Shown here: piece after piece, positions 9,102-21,231 of the stretch | How the letters are laid out: every line of letters begins with the position of its first letter | How positions within the stretch are numbered: the first letter of the stretch is position 1 | From: Desulfuromonadales bacterium | GTDB lineage: Bacteria; Desulfobacterota; Desulfuromonadia; Desulfuromonadales; Syntrophotaleaceae | Direction of reading: 5' to 3' | DNA length: 36,314 nucleotides | NCBI GenBank assembly: GCA_030154185.1 | Contig: JASKKK010000026.1 | Coordinates: 1 to 36,314, forward strand | Notes under the pieces: generated by a model | Database searches by the model: none | What the model saw: only the letters and a program-made list of their open reading frames with translations | What the model was told of the DNA's origin: nothing | Position numbers and translations under genes: made by a program

Positions 9102-9821
9102 TCACTTTTCAGCCGCTTTCGTCTCATCCGTTTCCAGAGAGTTGATGATCGTATCGGTATCGGTGAGAACCTTATCAATTCTTTGGCGAATATCTTCAGT
9201 GCGGGCACGGACTGCTGCCGTTGCTTCCTGAAGGGCCAGTTTCATCGTTTCCAACTCCTGGTGATATGCCGGATCACCACTTAATGTCTCGCGGGCTTCA
9301 CGCAGCAGTTCCATCGCCTCCTGCAGAAGCCGATCGGCACGTTCGAGATCCTTGTCGGTCTCTGCTTTTTTAGCGCGACTGGCCTTGCCTTTCGCCTGCA
9401 ACAGGGTGACCCGAGCCTGAATCCGTCGGATGCGCTGAGAAATTGCCTCTTCAGCGCTACGTGCCGCCTCCAGGGTCGATTCTCTTGCCGCGATCGCATA
9501 CTCTTCGAGTTTGTCACCAAGGGCTTCCAGTTGCTTACGTGCCTTTTTCAACTGTTCTTCCAGCCCTTCGATGGCGGCTTTCTCCTGCTTTACCAATTCC
9601 TCACGGGTATTTGCCAGCCGTTGGCGACTCCGGTCGTAAGTACTTGCGATGGACTGCGAGGTGCTCTCAAGAATCTCTTTCTGTTTTGTGCGCAGTACGT
9701 CCATCTCGCCTTGCAGTTGCCGTTTCAATTCCTGAATATCCTGTTGTCCTCCAGACCGCCAGTACGCGATCCCTGCAAGAGCCAAACTGATGACTGCAAG
9801 AATAAGTGCGATGGTTGCCAT
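9102..9821 (-). CDS. membrane-anchored coiled-coil protein, unknown function
   Basis: 239 aa. One transmembrane helix at the N-terminus (about residues 2-20, ending IAYWRSGG) is followed by an almost uninterrupted Glu/Lys/Arg/Gln-rich coiled coil to the end. There are no cysteines and no catalytic motif. The start at 9821 is chosen because AGGAG sits six bases upstream; a longer frame to 9911 lacks such a site. It looks like an inner-membrane protein with a long helical arm, similar in style to phage-shock or YtxH/DUF1640-like proteins, but I cannot name a family. It follows the M48 protease gene by 80 bases and is closed by the hairpin at 8992-9030. Confidence 0.85.
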   Translation of the reverse strand: MATIALILAVISLALAGIAYWRSGGQQDIQELKRQLQGEMDVLRTKQKEILESTSQSIASTYDRSRQRLANTREELVKQEKAAIEGLEEQLKKARKQLEALGDKLEEYAIAARESTLEAARSAEEAISQRIRRIQARVTLLQAKGKASRAKKAETDKDLERADRLLQEAMELLREARETLSGDPAYHQELETMKLALQEATAAVRARTEDIRQRIDKVLTDTDTIINSLETDETKAAEK

Positions 9822-9901
9822 TTTTTTCTCCTTTCCGTTCAGCTTTTCAAGTTTTTGTTCAGGAAAACAAGGGTGGCGAAAAACAGTTCCAGCCACCGCC
9901 G

Positions 9902-10870
9902 TCAATACCATAGGCCGCTCAAATGCCGGCGTGGTGAACGAATCGGTCGCCCCTCATGCCTCACCCGAAAAACCGGGACTTGAGTAGAAAAATTCACGTT
10001 GGCCATGCCGTCTTCGACCGGCTGTTTCAGCTCCAGAAGCCGTCGTACCCGTTCCTCCGTCGGCGGATGGGTTCTCAGCAGCGAGGGTTCGGGAATCTGA
10101 TAGCCCGGCATTAGTATTCGCCACAAACCTCTTTGGCGCTGCTCCAGTTTGACCAGGGCTTGTGCCAACCCTTCGGGATCGCCGGTCAGTTGGGCCGCGT
10201 TCAGATCCGCATCATATTCACGCGTCCGTGACAGACCCAGTTGTGCCAGGGCGCTCAGTTGCGGTGCGAACAGCAGGATCATGACCAGCAGCCAGTTCAC
10301 CTGCACATTGGAGAACAGGATCAGTGGCAGGTTGATCAGCAGCAGAAACTGACCAACCGTTGACAGGGTGCTGGTAAGCCTGCTCGCCATGTCCGCCAGC
10401 CCCATGACGCGAATGTCATTATTGCGGATATGGCTGATCTCGTGCGCCAGCACTCCGCTTAATTCCCGGTAGTCAAGAGTATTAAGCAGGCCTTCGGTGA
10501 CCGCAACGGCCGCCTGTTGCGGAGAGCCGACCGCAAAAGCGTTTACCATCCTGCTGGGCAGATAATACAGGGTCGGCAGAACCGACAGCCCGGCGCGCTC
10601 TGCCAATTGCCCCAGAATCCGATAAAGTTCCGGCGCTTCCGACCGGTGCAGGGGCCGGGCACGATACAGGCGCATGACCAGTTGCAGCGAAGCTGTGGGG
10701 CTGAGCAGAACGATCACCGTCCCGGCCAGCAGCAGCCAGACAATTCCGTCGCGGCCCCAGATCAGGTAGCCGAGCAGAACCAGGTAGCCACCGATAAACA
10801 GTATCAGGCTTAAGGTCTGCAACCGGTTCAGCAGGGTATGTCGTAACAGATGAAACTGGTTCATTTTCAT
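9902..10870 (-). CDS. M48 family zinc metalloprotease (HtpX-like), membrane bound
   Basis: 322 aa from the ATG at 10870; in-frame starts up to 10942 exist and none has a convincing ribosome binding site. Two hydrophobic helices (about 17-37 and 42-60) precede the peptidase domain with HEISH (143-147). The likely third zinc ligand is Glu218 in the SRTREYDAD motif of M48 enzymes. Two more hydrophobic segments lie between them. This is the HtpX layout: quality control of inner-membrane proteins, overlapping with FtsH. The C-terminal 40 residues beyond the peptidase are basic and unrecognised. It follows the antiporter gene almost without a gap, and M48 proteases are common extra cargo of tLST-like loci. 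Confidence 0.9.
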   Translation of the reverse strand: MKMNQFHLLRHTLLNRLQTLSLILFIGGYLVLLGYLIWGRDGIVWLLLAGTVIVLLSPTASLQLVMRLYRARPLHRSEAPELYRILGQLAERAGLSVLPTLYYLPSRMVNAFAVGSPQQAAVAVTEGLLNTLDYRELSGVLAHEISHIRNNDIRVMGLADMASRLTSTLSTVGQFLLLINLPLILFSNVQVNWLLVMILLFAPQLSALAQLGLSRTREYDADLNAAQLTGDPEGLAQALVKLEQRQRGLWRILMPGYQIPEPSLLRTHPPTEERVRRLLELKQPVEDGMANVNFSTQVPVFRVRHEGRPIRSPRRHLSGLWY

Positions 10871-10925
10871 CACCAATCGTTTTCTCTTCATTTTTGGCAT
10901 GCAGCACTTGGCAATTCGGGTGCCA

Positions 10926-12167
10926 TCAGCATGCAGAACCATGAGTCAGTCGATCTTCCCCTTCAACGACCTCTCCCGCCCGGCGATAAAAGGACTTCAT
11001 GACAAATGGCGGCAAGAGTGTGGTTAGAACAATTACGACCACCAAGGCCGCGTAGAGGGGATCCGGGATGACATTTGATCGCAAACCCATTTCGGCAAAA
11101 ATCAATCCGACCTCTCCCCGCGGAACCATTGCCGTTCCGATGATCAATCGCTCTCTCAATTTCTCGCGAATGAGTATCGCGCCGATAACTTTGCCCAGAA
11201 TCGCCACGACCAGAATCAGCAAGACAAAAGGCATCAGCAACGGTGAAGAAAAGTCGACTTCCCTTAAGTTAACCGAAAGCCCGACCGTGACGAAAAAGAT
11301 CGGCGTCAACACATGAATGATCGGCTTGACTTGGGCCTCAACCTTATGGGCGAAATCCTGATCCACCTTGAGAATAGTGCCCCAGGGTAAGAAAAAACGC
11401 CTGGAAAGAGCCAGCCCGGCCGCGAAGCCGCCGAGCACTTCCGGGGCGCCGACAGCACTGGCCAGCCAGCCGAAAGCCAGCACCAACGCAATGACTGTCG
11501 TGGGTATCACGCCAGGGGAGTTGTTGCTCCAGAGTTCGAGGCGTTTAATCACTTGAGACGCCGGGCGTGCAATCAACGGGGCAACGACGAAAAAGGCTCC
11601 GGCAAACAGTGCAATGCGCCCGGCACTTAACCAGTTGACACCACCTTCCACGGCAAATTCGTAGAGCAGGGCGAGCAACACAACCCCGAGAACATCGTCG
11701 AGCACGGCTGCTCCCAGAACGATCTGTCCCTCACGGCTTTGCTGGCGATTGAGGTCAGCAAGAACTCTTACGGTGATACCGATGCTGGTTGCGGTCAAGG
11801 TGCCGCCTACGAAAAGGGATACCAGCAACGGCAGTTCAAACAACCAGAAACATGCCGCAAACCCCAGAAAGAGAGGCAAAAAGAAACCTGCTATGGCCAC
11901 CACAACCGACTTGGTGCCAGTGCGCACCAGGCGGGCCATGTCTGTTTCCAAGCCAACTTCGAAAAGCAGCAAAGTAATGCCGATTTCCGCGAGGACTCGT
12001 ATCACCTCACCTGGCTCGACCAGCCCCAGAACGGTTGGCCCCAGCAGCAGCCCGGCCAGCAATTCACCAAGTACCGACGGAACTCCCCACCGAGCCGCTG
12101 CCATTGCCAGAAAACGCGCCAACAGTAAAATGCACGCGAGTTCTATGAAAATACCGTGGTTGCCCAT
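10926..12167 (-). CDS. CPA2 cation:proton antiporter with DD motif (NapA-like)
   Basis: 413 aa made almost entirely of 12-13 hydrophobic helices, without the C-terminal nucleotide-binding domain seen in KefB. The ion-binding helix carries Asp157-Asp158 (VLDDVLG), the DD pair typical of electrogenic Na+/H+ antiporters such as NapA, as opposed to the QD pair in the other antiporter of this island. This suggests Na+ or pH homeostasis instead of K+ efflux. It lies between cbpM and the M48 protease gene in the same direction; the ATG has AAGGA close upstream. Confidence 0.9.
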   Translation of the reverse strand: MGNHGIFIELACILLLARFLAMAAARWGVPSVLGELLAGLLLGPTVLGLVEPGEVIRVLAEIGITLLLFEVGLETDMARLVRTGTKSVVVAIAGFFLPLFLGFAACFWLFELPLLVSLFVGGTLTATSIGITVRVLADLNRQQSREGQIVLGAAVLDDVLGVVLLALLYEFAVEGGVNWLSAGRIALFAGAFFVVAPLIARPASQVIKRLELWSNNSPGVIPTTVIALVLAFGWLASAVGAPEVLGGFAAGLALSRRFFLPWGTILKVDQDFAHKVEAQVKPIIHVLTPIFFVTVGLSVNLREVDFSSPLLMPFVLLILVVAILGKVIGAILIREKLRERLIIGTAMVPRGEVGLIFAEMGLRSNVIPDPLYAALVVVIVLTTLLPPFVMKSFYRRAGEVVEGEDRLTHGSAC

Positions 12168-12214
12168 GTCCTTAGCTTTCCCCCGTCATGAATTATCCGA
12201 CTGAAGCATCTCTA

Positions 12215-12529
12215 TCAGGGATGCAGTCGCCTCAACTGACGCTCCAGTCGATCGATCTCTTCCAGCAGGTCGAGGGCCAGGGCGACTCCCGGCAGATTGA
12301 CGTCGAGGTCGCGTTGCAGACGCACGGCGATGCGCGCACGCTGCAGATTGCTTCCGGAGAACCTCCAGCGGCGCGGATCAGCGCCTTTCGGCTCAAGGAT
12401 ACCCTCGTCAATCAGGTCGAGAATCCGGTCGGCGTGCACGGCACAGGCCCGGCAAAGTTCGGCCAGGCTCAAGGTTTCTTCATCGTCCAGCCTGCGGCCG
12501 GTTAAGATCGGTATCAGTTGCTTGCCCAT
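12215..12529 (-). CDS. cbpM: chaperone modulator CbpM, MerR-like
   Basis: 104 aa. The N-terminal part (residues 20-60, with L-x-E-L-C and DLIDEGILEP) resembles the winged-helix MerR-like fold. The C-terminal half is a helix with hydrophobic and Arg repeats (LALDLLEEIDRLERQL). This is the CbpM family, which binds the J-domain of CbpA and blocks its co-chaperone and DNA-binding activity in E. coli. It starts ten bases after cbpA with its own AAGGAG site, the standard cbpA-cbpM operon order. Its small size and lack of a MerR effector domain argue against a classic transcription factor. Confidence 0.88.
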   Translation of the reverse strand: MGKQLIPILTGRRLDDEETLSLAELCRACAVHADRILDLIDEGILEPKGADPRRWRFSGSNLQRARIAVRLQRDLDVNLPGVALALDLLEEIDRLERQLRRLHP

Positions 12530-12538
12530 GACGACTCC

Positions 12539-13492
12539 TTATACCCCGAGCGCGGCGCGCGGGTTGAACGCAAGCTCGCGCTCCATCTTGCGATAGAGAT
12601 CCTTTGCCTTTTTGCTGGACGCCGGCGGCAGAGCAATTTGCAGCACCACATACAGATCCCCGGCCGATTTCCCCGGTAGTCCCCGTCCTTTGAGCCGCAA
12701 TTTCCTGCCGCTGGTCGACTCAGCGGGGATCTGCAGGTCGACCACGCCTTCGGGGGTCGGTACTTTGACCTTGGCGCCAAGCGCCGCCTCCCAGGGTGCC
12801 ACAGGAAGGTTCAGGTAAAGGTCTTTGCCATCGACCCGATAATAGGGATGGGGCCGGAAGGAGATCTCCAGATAGAGATCCCCCGGCTTGCCGTCGCCCA
12901 GCGGCGCGCCACCCTGTCCCTGAAGCCGTATCTGCTGCCCTTCGGTGATCCCTTTGGGGATTTTCACCTGCAGGTTTTTCTCCCGAGACTTCATCACCCC
13001 TTCATCGGTCACTTCAGGGACGGATAGCGTCAGGGTCCGCGTCGCGCCATGGAAGGAATCCTGCAGATCGATGCTGATCCGGGCGTGAATGTCCTCCCCG
13101 CGCATGTGAAAGGATGTACGCCCCTGGCGAAAGCCACGTGACGAACCGCGTCCGCCACCGAAGAGGCTTTCGAAGAAATCGCTGAAGCCGCCAGCATCCC
13201 CTTGGGTGAACCCGCCGCCGCCGAACGAGAACCCCTGTTGCCAGTCCGGCGGTGGCCGGAAGTCCTGGCCCGTTCGCCAGCCGGAGCCGAGCTGGTCGTA
13301 GGCAGCACGCTTTTCCGGGTCCTTTAGCACCTCATAGGCTTCGCCGACTTCCTTGAACTGCTGCTCGGCATCCTTCTCCTTGCTGACATCAGGATGGTAC
13401 TTGCGGCTCAATTTACGATAAGCACGCTTGATGTCATCCTGCGAGGCATCTTTTTTCACCCCGAGAATTTTGTAGTAGTCCTTATATTCCAT
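12539..13492 (-). CDS. cbpA: J-domain co-chaperone CbpA (DnaJ class B)
   Basis: 317 aa. J-domain at residues 1-70 with the essential HPD tripeptide at 33-35. A Gly/Phe-rich linker follows (about 85-125), then two beta-rich C-terminal substrate-binding domains (about 130-210 and 215-300). The CxxCxGxG zinc fingers of true DnaJ are absent, so this is CbpA type. It stimulates DnaK ATPase and delivers substrates. It lies 30 bases after clpB and ten bases before cbpM, with dnaK further upstream in the same direction, so a disaggregase set (ClpB, DnaK, J-protein, modulator) is co-oriented here. Confidence 0.95.
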   Translation of the reverse strand: MEYKDYYKILGVKKDASQDDIKRAYRKLSRKYHPDVSKEKDAEQQFKEVGEAYEVLKDPEKRAAYDQLGSGWRTGQDFRPPPDWQQGFSFGGGGFTQGDAGGFSDFFESLFGGGRGSSRGFRQGRTSFHMRGEDIHARISIDLQDSFHGATRTLTLSVPEVTDEGVMKSREKNLQVKIPKGITEGQQIRLQGQGGAPLGDGKPGDLYLEISFRPHPYYRVDGKDLYLNLPVAPWEAALGAKVKVPTPEGVVDLQIPAESTSGRKLRLKGRGLPGKSAGDLYVVLQIALPPASSKKAKDLYRKMERELAFNPRAALGV

Positions 13493-13522
13493 GGCTTATC
13501 GCTCCCTGCCTTCCTACTCTCA

Positions 13523-16120
<2,598 letters not shown>

Positions 16121-16183
16121 AAGATCACCTCATCCGTTTCACTCTTTATGTCAATGGGCGGAGCCCTGTTTATGTTTCATTGG

Positions 16184-16226
16184 GCCGGCTTCGGACCGAT
16201 CGATTTTCCCCTGGTCCGAAGCCGGC
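16184..16226. repeat. 14-bp inverted repeat between hsp20 and clpB
   Basis: Arms GCCGGCTTCGGACC (16184-16197) and its exact reverse complement (16213-16226) flank a 15-base loop. No T-run follows in the direction of transcription (minus). It may be an mRNA-stabilising 3' end for hsp20, a processing point or a leaky terminator, setting different hsp20 and clpB levels. Confidence 0.6.
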
Positions 16227-16242
16227 GGCATCGTCAAGCCGA

Positions 16243-16749
16243 TCAACCGACCTTGACCTTGATCGAGGTCGACTTCTCTTCTTTGAGCTTCGGCAGCTCA
16301 ACCTTCAGAACGCCCCGCTTGTAATCCGCCTTGGCCTTATTCGCATCGACCTCGGCCGGCAGGGGGATGGCCCGCTCAAAGGAGCCGTAAGCACATTCCA
16401 CGATGTGGTAGTTGCCGTCCTCACGTTCACGCTGCATGCGTTTTTCGCCGCGGACGATCAACATGTTGTCGAGCACCTTCAGGTCGATCTCATCGGCTTC
16501 AAGGCCCGGTGCTTCAAGGCGTACCACGACATTTTTTTTGTCATCAAACACCTCTGCTGCCAGAACACCCCAGCCAGAACTGCGGCGGGCCATCTGTTTG
16601 CTGTCTTTTTCGGAATCATCCTTATTGCTTGCCCCCGGGACAAACCGGGTCATGGCTCCGGATGCGCGCTGATAAAGCTGCTGCCAGCCGTCGACAAAAG
16701 AATCCCAGGCACGGCCGACCCCTTCTCGAAGTTGTTGCCAGGTTGCCAT
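16243..16749 (-). CDS. hsp20: small heat-shock protein Hsp20 (alpha-crystallin)
   Basis: 168 aa. The N-terminal 60 residues are variable and aromatic (several Trp, amphipathic). The alpha-crystallin domain spans about 62-155, with the family motif region KRGVLKVELPK (the G-V-L signature). The C-terminal I-x-I/V anchor reads IKVKV. ATP-independent holdase that keeps unfolding proteins in a refoldable state for DnaK/ClpB. A GGAGGAG site precedes the ATG. It sits between yfdX and clpB, the usual company of island sHsps. Confidence 0.94.
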   Translation of the reverse strand: MATWQQLREGVGRAWDSFVDGWQQLYQRASGAMTRFVPGASNKDDSEKDSKQMARRSSGWGVLAAEVFDDKKNVVVRLEAPGLEADEIDLKVLDNMLIVRGEKRMQREREDGNYHIVECAYGSFERAIPLPAEVDANKAKADYKRGVLKVELPKLKEEKSTSIKVKVG

Positions 16750-16854
16750 TTTCTCCTCCTTAATTCCTGTTCGTGTTGTATCGCTCTTCAGGCGGGCAGA
16801 ACTCTCAAGCTGCGGAAGTCCTGCCCACCTTGACCCTGAGGGATCCAGACCCTG

Positions 16855-17784
16855 TTATTCAGCTTTCTGCTCGTCAGCCAGAAAGTTGCTGATTTGCTTT
16901 TTGATCTTATCAAAGAAGCCCTCTCCCGACTTGCCATCCTTGGTCTTTTTACGGATTTCATCCAGTTGCTCATACATCGGCTTGAAGGCTTTTTTGTCTC
17001 CATAACCGAGCAGTTTAGCGATTTCCAACTGGTTCTGCGCCTCATCCAGATGGGCGCTCAGCTGCTTGTTTTCCTCATCGCTACGGTCCTGTTTTTCAGC
17101 CAACTCTTCCGAAGATTTCAACAGGGCCTCGGCGCGCACAACCGGCAGCGGGATCACCGCTTCTTTCACAATGACCAGAGTGTTCAATGCCAACTGAAGA
17201 TCACGCTTGGCTTCATCGATCTTTCCCTGGTCGATCAGCGGCACCACATCCTTAATCGCGTCCGGGTAGGTGGCCAGCGGAATATTGTCGGTTTCAATGA
17301 CGATTTCGCTGGCAAGACTCGCCACCAGTGGCCGGGCTTTTTGCACTTCGCCGTCTTCCAGGTAATCTTCCGCCTGCTTGACCGCTTCCTCGATGGTCTC
17401 AAGGTCTGCATACACATCGTAGGAATTCACCCTGACATTGACCGGAGCCAGAGCCAGGCCAGGATCGCGCGCGACGATCAGGGCCAGCTTGCCGGTCACC
17501 AATTCCAAAGCTTTCAAGGCGTCTTCGGGTTTGTTCTCGTCAAGCGCTTTCAGGGCTTTCCGGGACTCGGCCAGGGCAGCAGCTGCTTCGGCGAGAATGC
17601 GTTCGCGTTGCTCGGCAACCTTGTCCTCTGTTCCTTCGTCGACCTCAGGCTGGACGGCCTGAGTCTCCTTTGATTGCGGCTCAGGTTGAATCGTCTGCTT
17701 GTCTTTCGCCAGAACCGGGTTCCCAAGGGCAAGGCCCAGGGCCAACAGAAAGACGGTCATCATTTTCATGCCTAAACGTTTCAT
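16855..17784 (-). CDS. yfdX: YfdX family protein with signal peptide (YfdX1-like)
   Basis: 309 aa. The first 26 residues form a Sec signal (MKRLGMKMM, a Leu/Ala core, then VLA), so it is probably periplasmic. A low-complexity Gln/Glu/Pro linker (about 28-55) is followed by the helical YfdX domain (about 60-300), paralogous to the protein at 740-1558. YfdX is a hallmark of tLST/LHR islands and has reported chaperone-like behaviour; the mechanism is unsettled. A strong GGAGGAG site precedes the ATG, and the gene lies about 95 bases after dnaK in the same direction. Confidence 0.9.
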   Translation of the reverse strand: MKRLGMKMMTVFLLALGLALGNPVLAKDKQTIQPEPQSKETQAVQPEVDEGTEDKVAEQRERILAEAAAALAESRKALKALDENKPEDALKALELVTGKLALIVARDPGLALAPVNVRVNSYDVYADLETIEEAVKQAEDYLEDGEVQKARPLVASLASEIVIETDNIPLATYPDAIKDVVPLIDQGKIDEAKRDLQLALNTLVIVKEAVIPLPVVRAEALLKSSEELAEKQDRSDEENKQLSAHLDEAQNQLEIAKLLGYGDKKAFKPMYEQLDEIRKKTKDGKSGEGFFDKIKKQISNFLADEQKAE

Positions 17785-17817
17785 AGCCTCCTCCTTTTCC
17801 CTTTCGTTGGTGTTGTT

Positions 17818-17845
17818 GGCCCCGTCTTGAGACGGGGCCTTTTTT
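17818..17845 (+). terminator. terminator-like hairpin between dnaK and yfdX
   Basis: Nine-base perfect arms (GGCCCCGTC at 17818-17826 and GACGGGGCC at 17831-17839) with a TTGA loop are followed by TTTTTT on the plus strand. Both flanking genes are on the minus strand, where the hairpin is preceded by A's and not followed by U's. It may stop antisense transcription or act as a stabilising stem for dnaK mRNA. Confidence 0.6.
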
Positions 17846-17880
17846 GTTTTGCGGCTTCGTTAAATGCTCTCCTTAGACCA

Positions 17881-19788
<1,908 letters not shown>

Positions 19789-19940
19789 GGTTGTCACCTC
19801 CAGAGATTTATTTTGGCACCAATGCGGAGAAGCAGGGTGCCGTTTGCCAGCTTAAGAACTCGGCGTTATCAAACAAATTCCAACAACCATGCCAAATCGA
19901 AGATGCCTTATTTATGGGCTTTTACACCGAAGGCCCTCAG

Positions 19941-19995
19941 CTTGCGACACATGCTTGCGACGTCGCAAGCATCACTTGCGACACCTGCTTGCGAC
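19941..19995. repeat. CTTGCGAC octamer cluster with a perfect 22-bp palindrome
   Basis: Direct copies of CTTGCGAC start at 19941, 19954, 19975 and 19988 (spacing 13, 21, 13). One inverted copy at 19962-19969 makes the perfect palindrome 19951-19972: ATGCTTGCGAC followed at once by its exact reverse complement. The symmetry and regular spacing suggest an operator for a dimeric regulator placed to control both divergent operons. I do not recognise it as CIRCE, a ROSE thermometer or another named heat-shock element. Confidence 0.75.
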
Positions 19996-20103
19996 ACCCG
20001 CCCCACATATAAAGAGGAAAAGAGCTGTTTTGTCGTTTGGCAACCACCTGTTTTAACTAATGATTTATTGACAAGCCTACGTCGTTGGTGCCTTTTCCAT
20101 ATT

Positions 20104-20119
20104 TGGCACAGCTCTTGTT
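20104..20119 (+). promoter_or_regulatory. possible sigma-54 promoter for hsp20 operon
   Basis: TGGCAC AGCTC TTGTT matches the -24 element exactly, with the correct five-base gap, but the -12 element has GT instead of GC. It lies about 65 bases before the first hsp20 ATG on the plus strand. Sigma-54 promoters are common in Desulfuromonadales, yet the mismatch at -12 keeps this tentative. Confidence 0.3.
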
Positions 20120-20184
20120 AACAGGTGGGTAGAGAAGGTCGTCCTAAACGGACAACCACAAACTAAAAGCAAAAGGAGGAGAAA

Positions 20185-20628
20185 ATGGCTGGATGGGATC
20201 TGTTTCAGGAAATGGACATGCTTCGCAGGGAATTCGATCAACTGTTCCGCGGTGTCGGTGGCAGCTCTCAGGCGTCGTCTTTTCTGCCTGGCGTCGGCGT
20301 GGGCGGGTATCCCCGCGTCAACCTGAGTGAAGATGAAGGGAACTACTACATTGAGGCCGTGGTTCCGGGGATCGACCCCAAAGACATCGATCTCAATCTG
20401 ATGCAGGGCACTCTGACCCTCTCCGGTGAGCGTAAAGCCGACGATAAGCAAGGGCAGACCTGGCATCGCCATGAACGGGGTGCGGGCAAATTCATGCGGA
20501 CCATCGAACTGCCCAACTCGGTCGATGGGGCCAAGGTCGATGCCCAGTATCGCAACGGGATCCTGTTGATCACGCTGCCGAAGCAAGAAACTGTGAAACC
20601 GAAAAAGATTTCGGTGCGGGCAAACTGA
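20185..20628 (+). CDS. hsp20: small heat-shock protein Hsp20
   Basis: 147 aa. The N-terminal 45 residues (MAGWDLFQEMDMLRREFDQLF) are the typical class A sHsp start. The alpha-crystallin domain spans about 45-138 with the RNGILLITLPK signature. The C-terminal IxV anchor is ISV. AAAGGAGG precedes the ATG. It is the first plus-strand gene of the divergent region and pairs with a second sHsp 48 bases later, a tandem that often forms mixed oligomers. Holdase function is known for the family; the partner relation is inferred. Confidence 0.95.
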   Translation: MAGWDLFQEMDMLRREFDQLFRGVGGSSQASSFLPGVGVGGYPRVNLSEDEGNYYIEAVVPGIDPKDIDLNLMQGTLTLSGERKADDKQGQTWHRHERGAGKFMRTIELPNSVDGAKVDAQYRNGILLITLPKQETVKPKKISVRAN

Positions 20629-20676
20629 TTTTAACGAAACAAACGAACTCGACCATAGAAAAGGGAGGTAAGAACC

Positions 20677-21069
20677 ATGACGACTCAAGAAATGGCCAAA
20701 CGGCAAGACGCAACCCCGGTGTCCCGGGAAGAGACTCGCTCTGCTGGAAGAATTTTGATGCCGGCGGTCGATATTTTCGAATCGGATGCGACTCTGACCC
20801 TCGTGGCGGATATGCCCGGCGTCGCCAAGGAAGATCTGGACATTAATCTTGATAAAGGGGTTCTGACGATCAGCGGCGACGTTAAATTGCCTGGTCACGG
20901 GCAAGCAGTCGTACGGGAATTTGCCGGCGCGAGCTACCATCGTCAATTCAAGATTTCGGAACAGATCGATGCCGAAAAAACCTCGGCAGAATTAGCCAAC
21001 GGGGTTCTGACCCTGACGCTGCCGAAAGCGGAATCGGCCAAACCGAAAAAGATCGAAATCAGAAGTTGA
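20677..21069 (+). CDS. hsp20: small heat-shock protein Hsp20, second of tandem
   Basis: 130 aa with a short N-terminal arm rich in charged residues. The alpha-crystallin domain spans about 28-122 (PAVDIFESD, then DMPGV and ELANGVLTLTLPK). The C-terminal I-E-I anchor is intact. The GGGAGG site is well placed. It is smaller and divergent from the preceding sHsp, which fits a class A/class B pair. It is followed within 20 bases by a strong terminator, so the tandem forms its own transcription unit. Confidence 0.95.
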   Translation: MTTQEMAKRQDATPVSREETRSAGRILMPAVDIFESDATLTLVADMPGVAKEDLDINLDKGVLTISGDVKLPGHGQAVVREFAGASYHRQFKISEQIDAEKTSAELANGVLTLTLPKAESAKPKKIEIRS

Positions 21070-21087
21070 GGTATTCAGGGTTGGGCG

Positions 21088-21116
21088 GCCCCCGCTTCCC
21101 GCGGGGGCTGTTTTTT
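21088..21116 (+). terminator. intrinsic terminator after the hsp20 pair
   Basis: Perfect eight-base arms GCCCCCGC (21088-21095) and GCGGGGGC (21101-21108) with a TTCCC loop are followed by TGTTTTTT. A classic rho-independent terminator that separates the hsp20 tandem from the downstream htrA gene. Confidence 0.92.
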
Positions 21117-21120
21117 AAGG

Positions 21121-21201
21121 CGGTGGCAGCAAAACTTACGTCATCTCGATTCTGGCTGGATCGATTCGGCTGGTGAAATTTGAAAACGTAAGAAGCCACC
21201 G
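21121..21201. repeat. nested inverted repeats, possible structured leader RNA
   Basis: CGGTGGC (21121-21127) pairs with GCCACCG (21195-21201), and inside it CTTACGT (21135-21141) pairs with ACGTAAG (21186-21192). The enclosed part holds two near-identical direct repeats of about 12 bases (CGATTCTGGCTGG and CGATTCGGCTGG). This two-tier arrangement could fold as a long stem with internal loops just before the ribosome binding site of the Cys-rich ORF at 21232. No known riboswitch is recognised. Confidence 0.5.
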
Positions 21202-21231
21202 TGAACGTAGGAAGCGTCGAGGAGATCCGCG

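Larger units (their letters stand above)
19801..20184. promoter_or_regulatory. divergent control region between dnaK and hsp20
   Basis: 384 bases separate the two outward-facing operons and hold no gene. It contains the octamer cluster and palindrome listed separately at 19941-19995. On the plus strand a TATAAA occurs at 20008-20013, and a TGGCAC-N5-TTGTT sequence at 20104-20119 resembles a sigma-54 site. On the minus strand a similar TGGCAT-N5-TTGGA (19895 down to 19880) faces dnaK. On the minus strand a GCCCATAAA near 19911-19919 vaguely resembles a sigma-32 -10 element. None of these promoter calls is secure. Confidence 0.5.

Noticed and set aside
19941..19995. CRISPR array suggested by the repeated octamers
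   Set aside because: Repeats are only eight bases, spacers are 5-13 bases and no cas gene is present; an operator cluster fits better.
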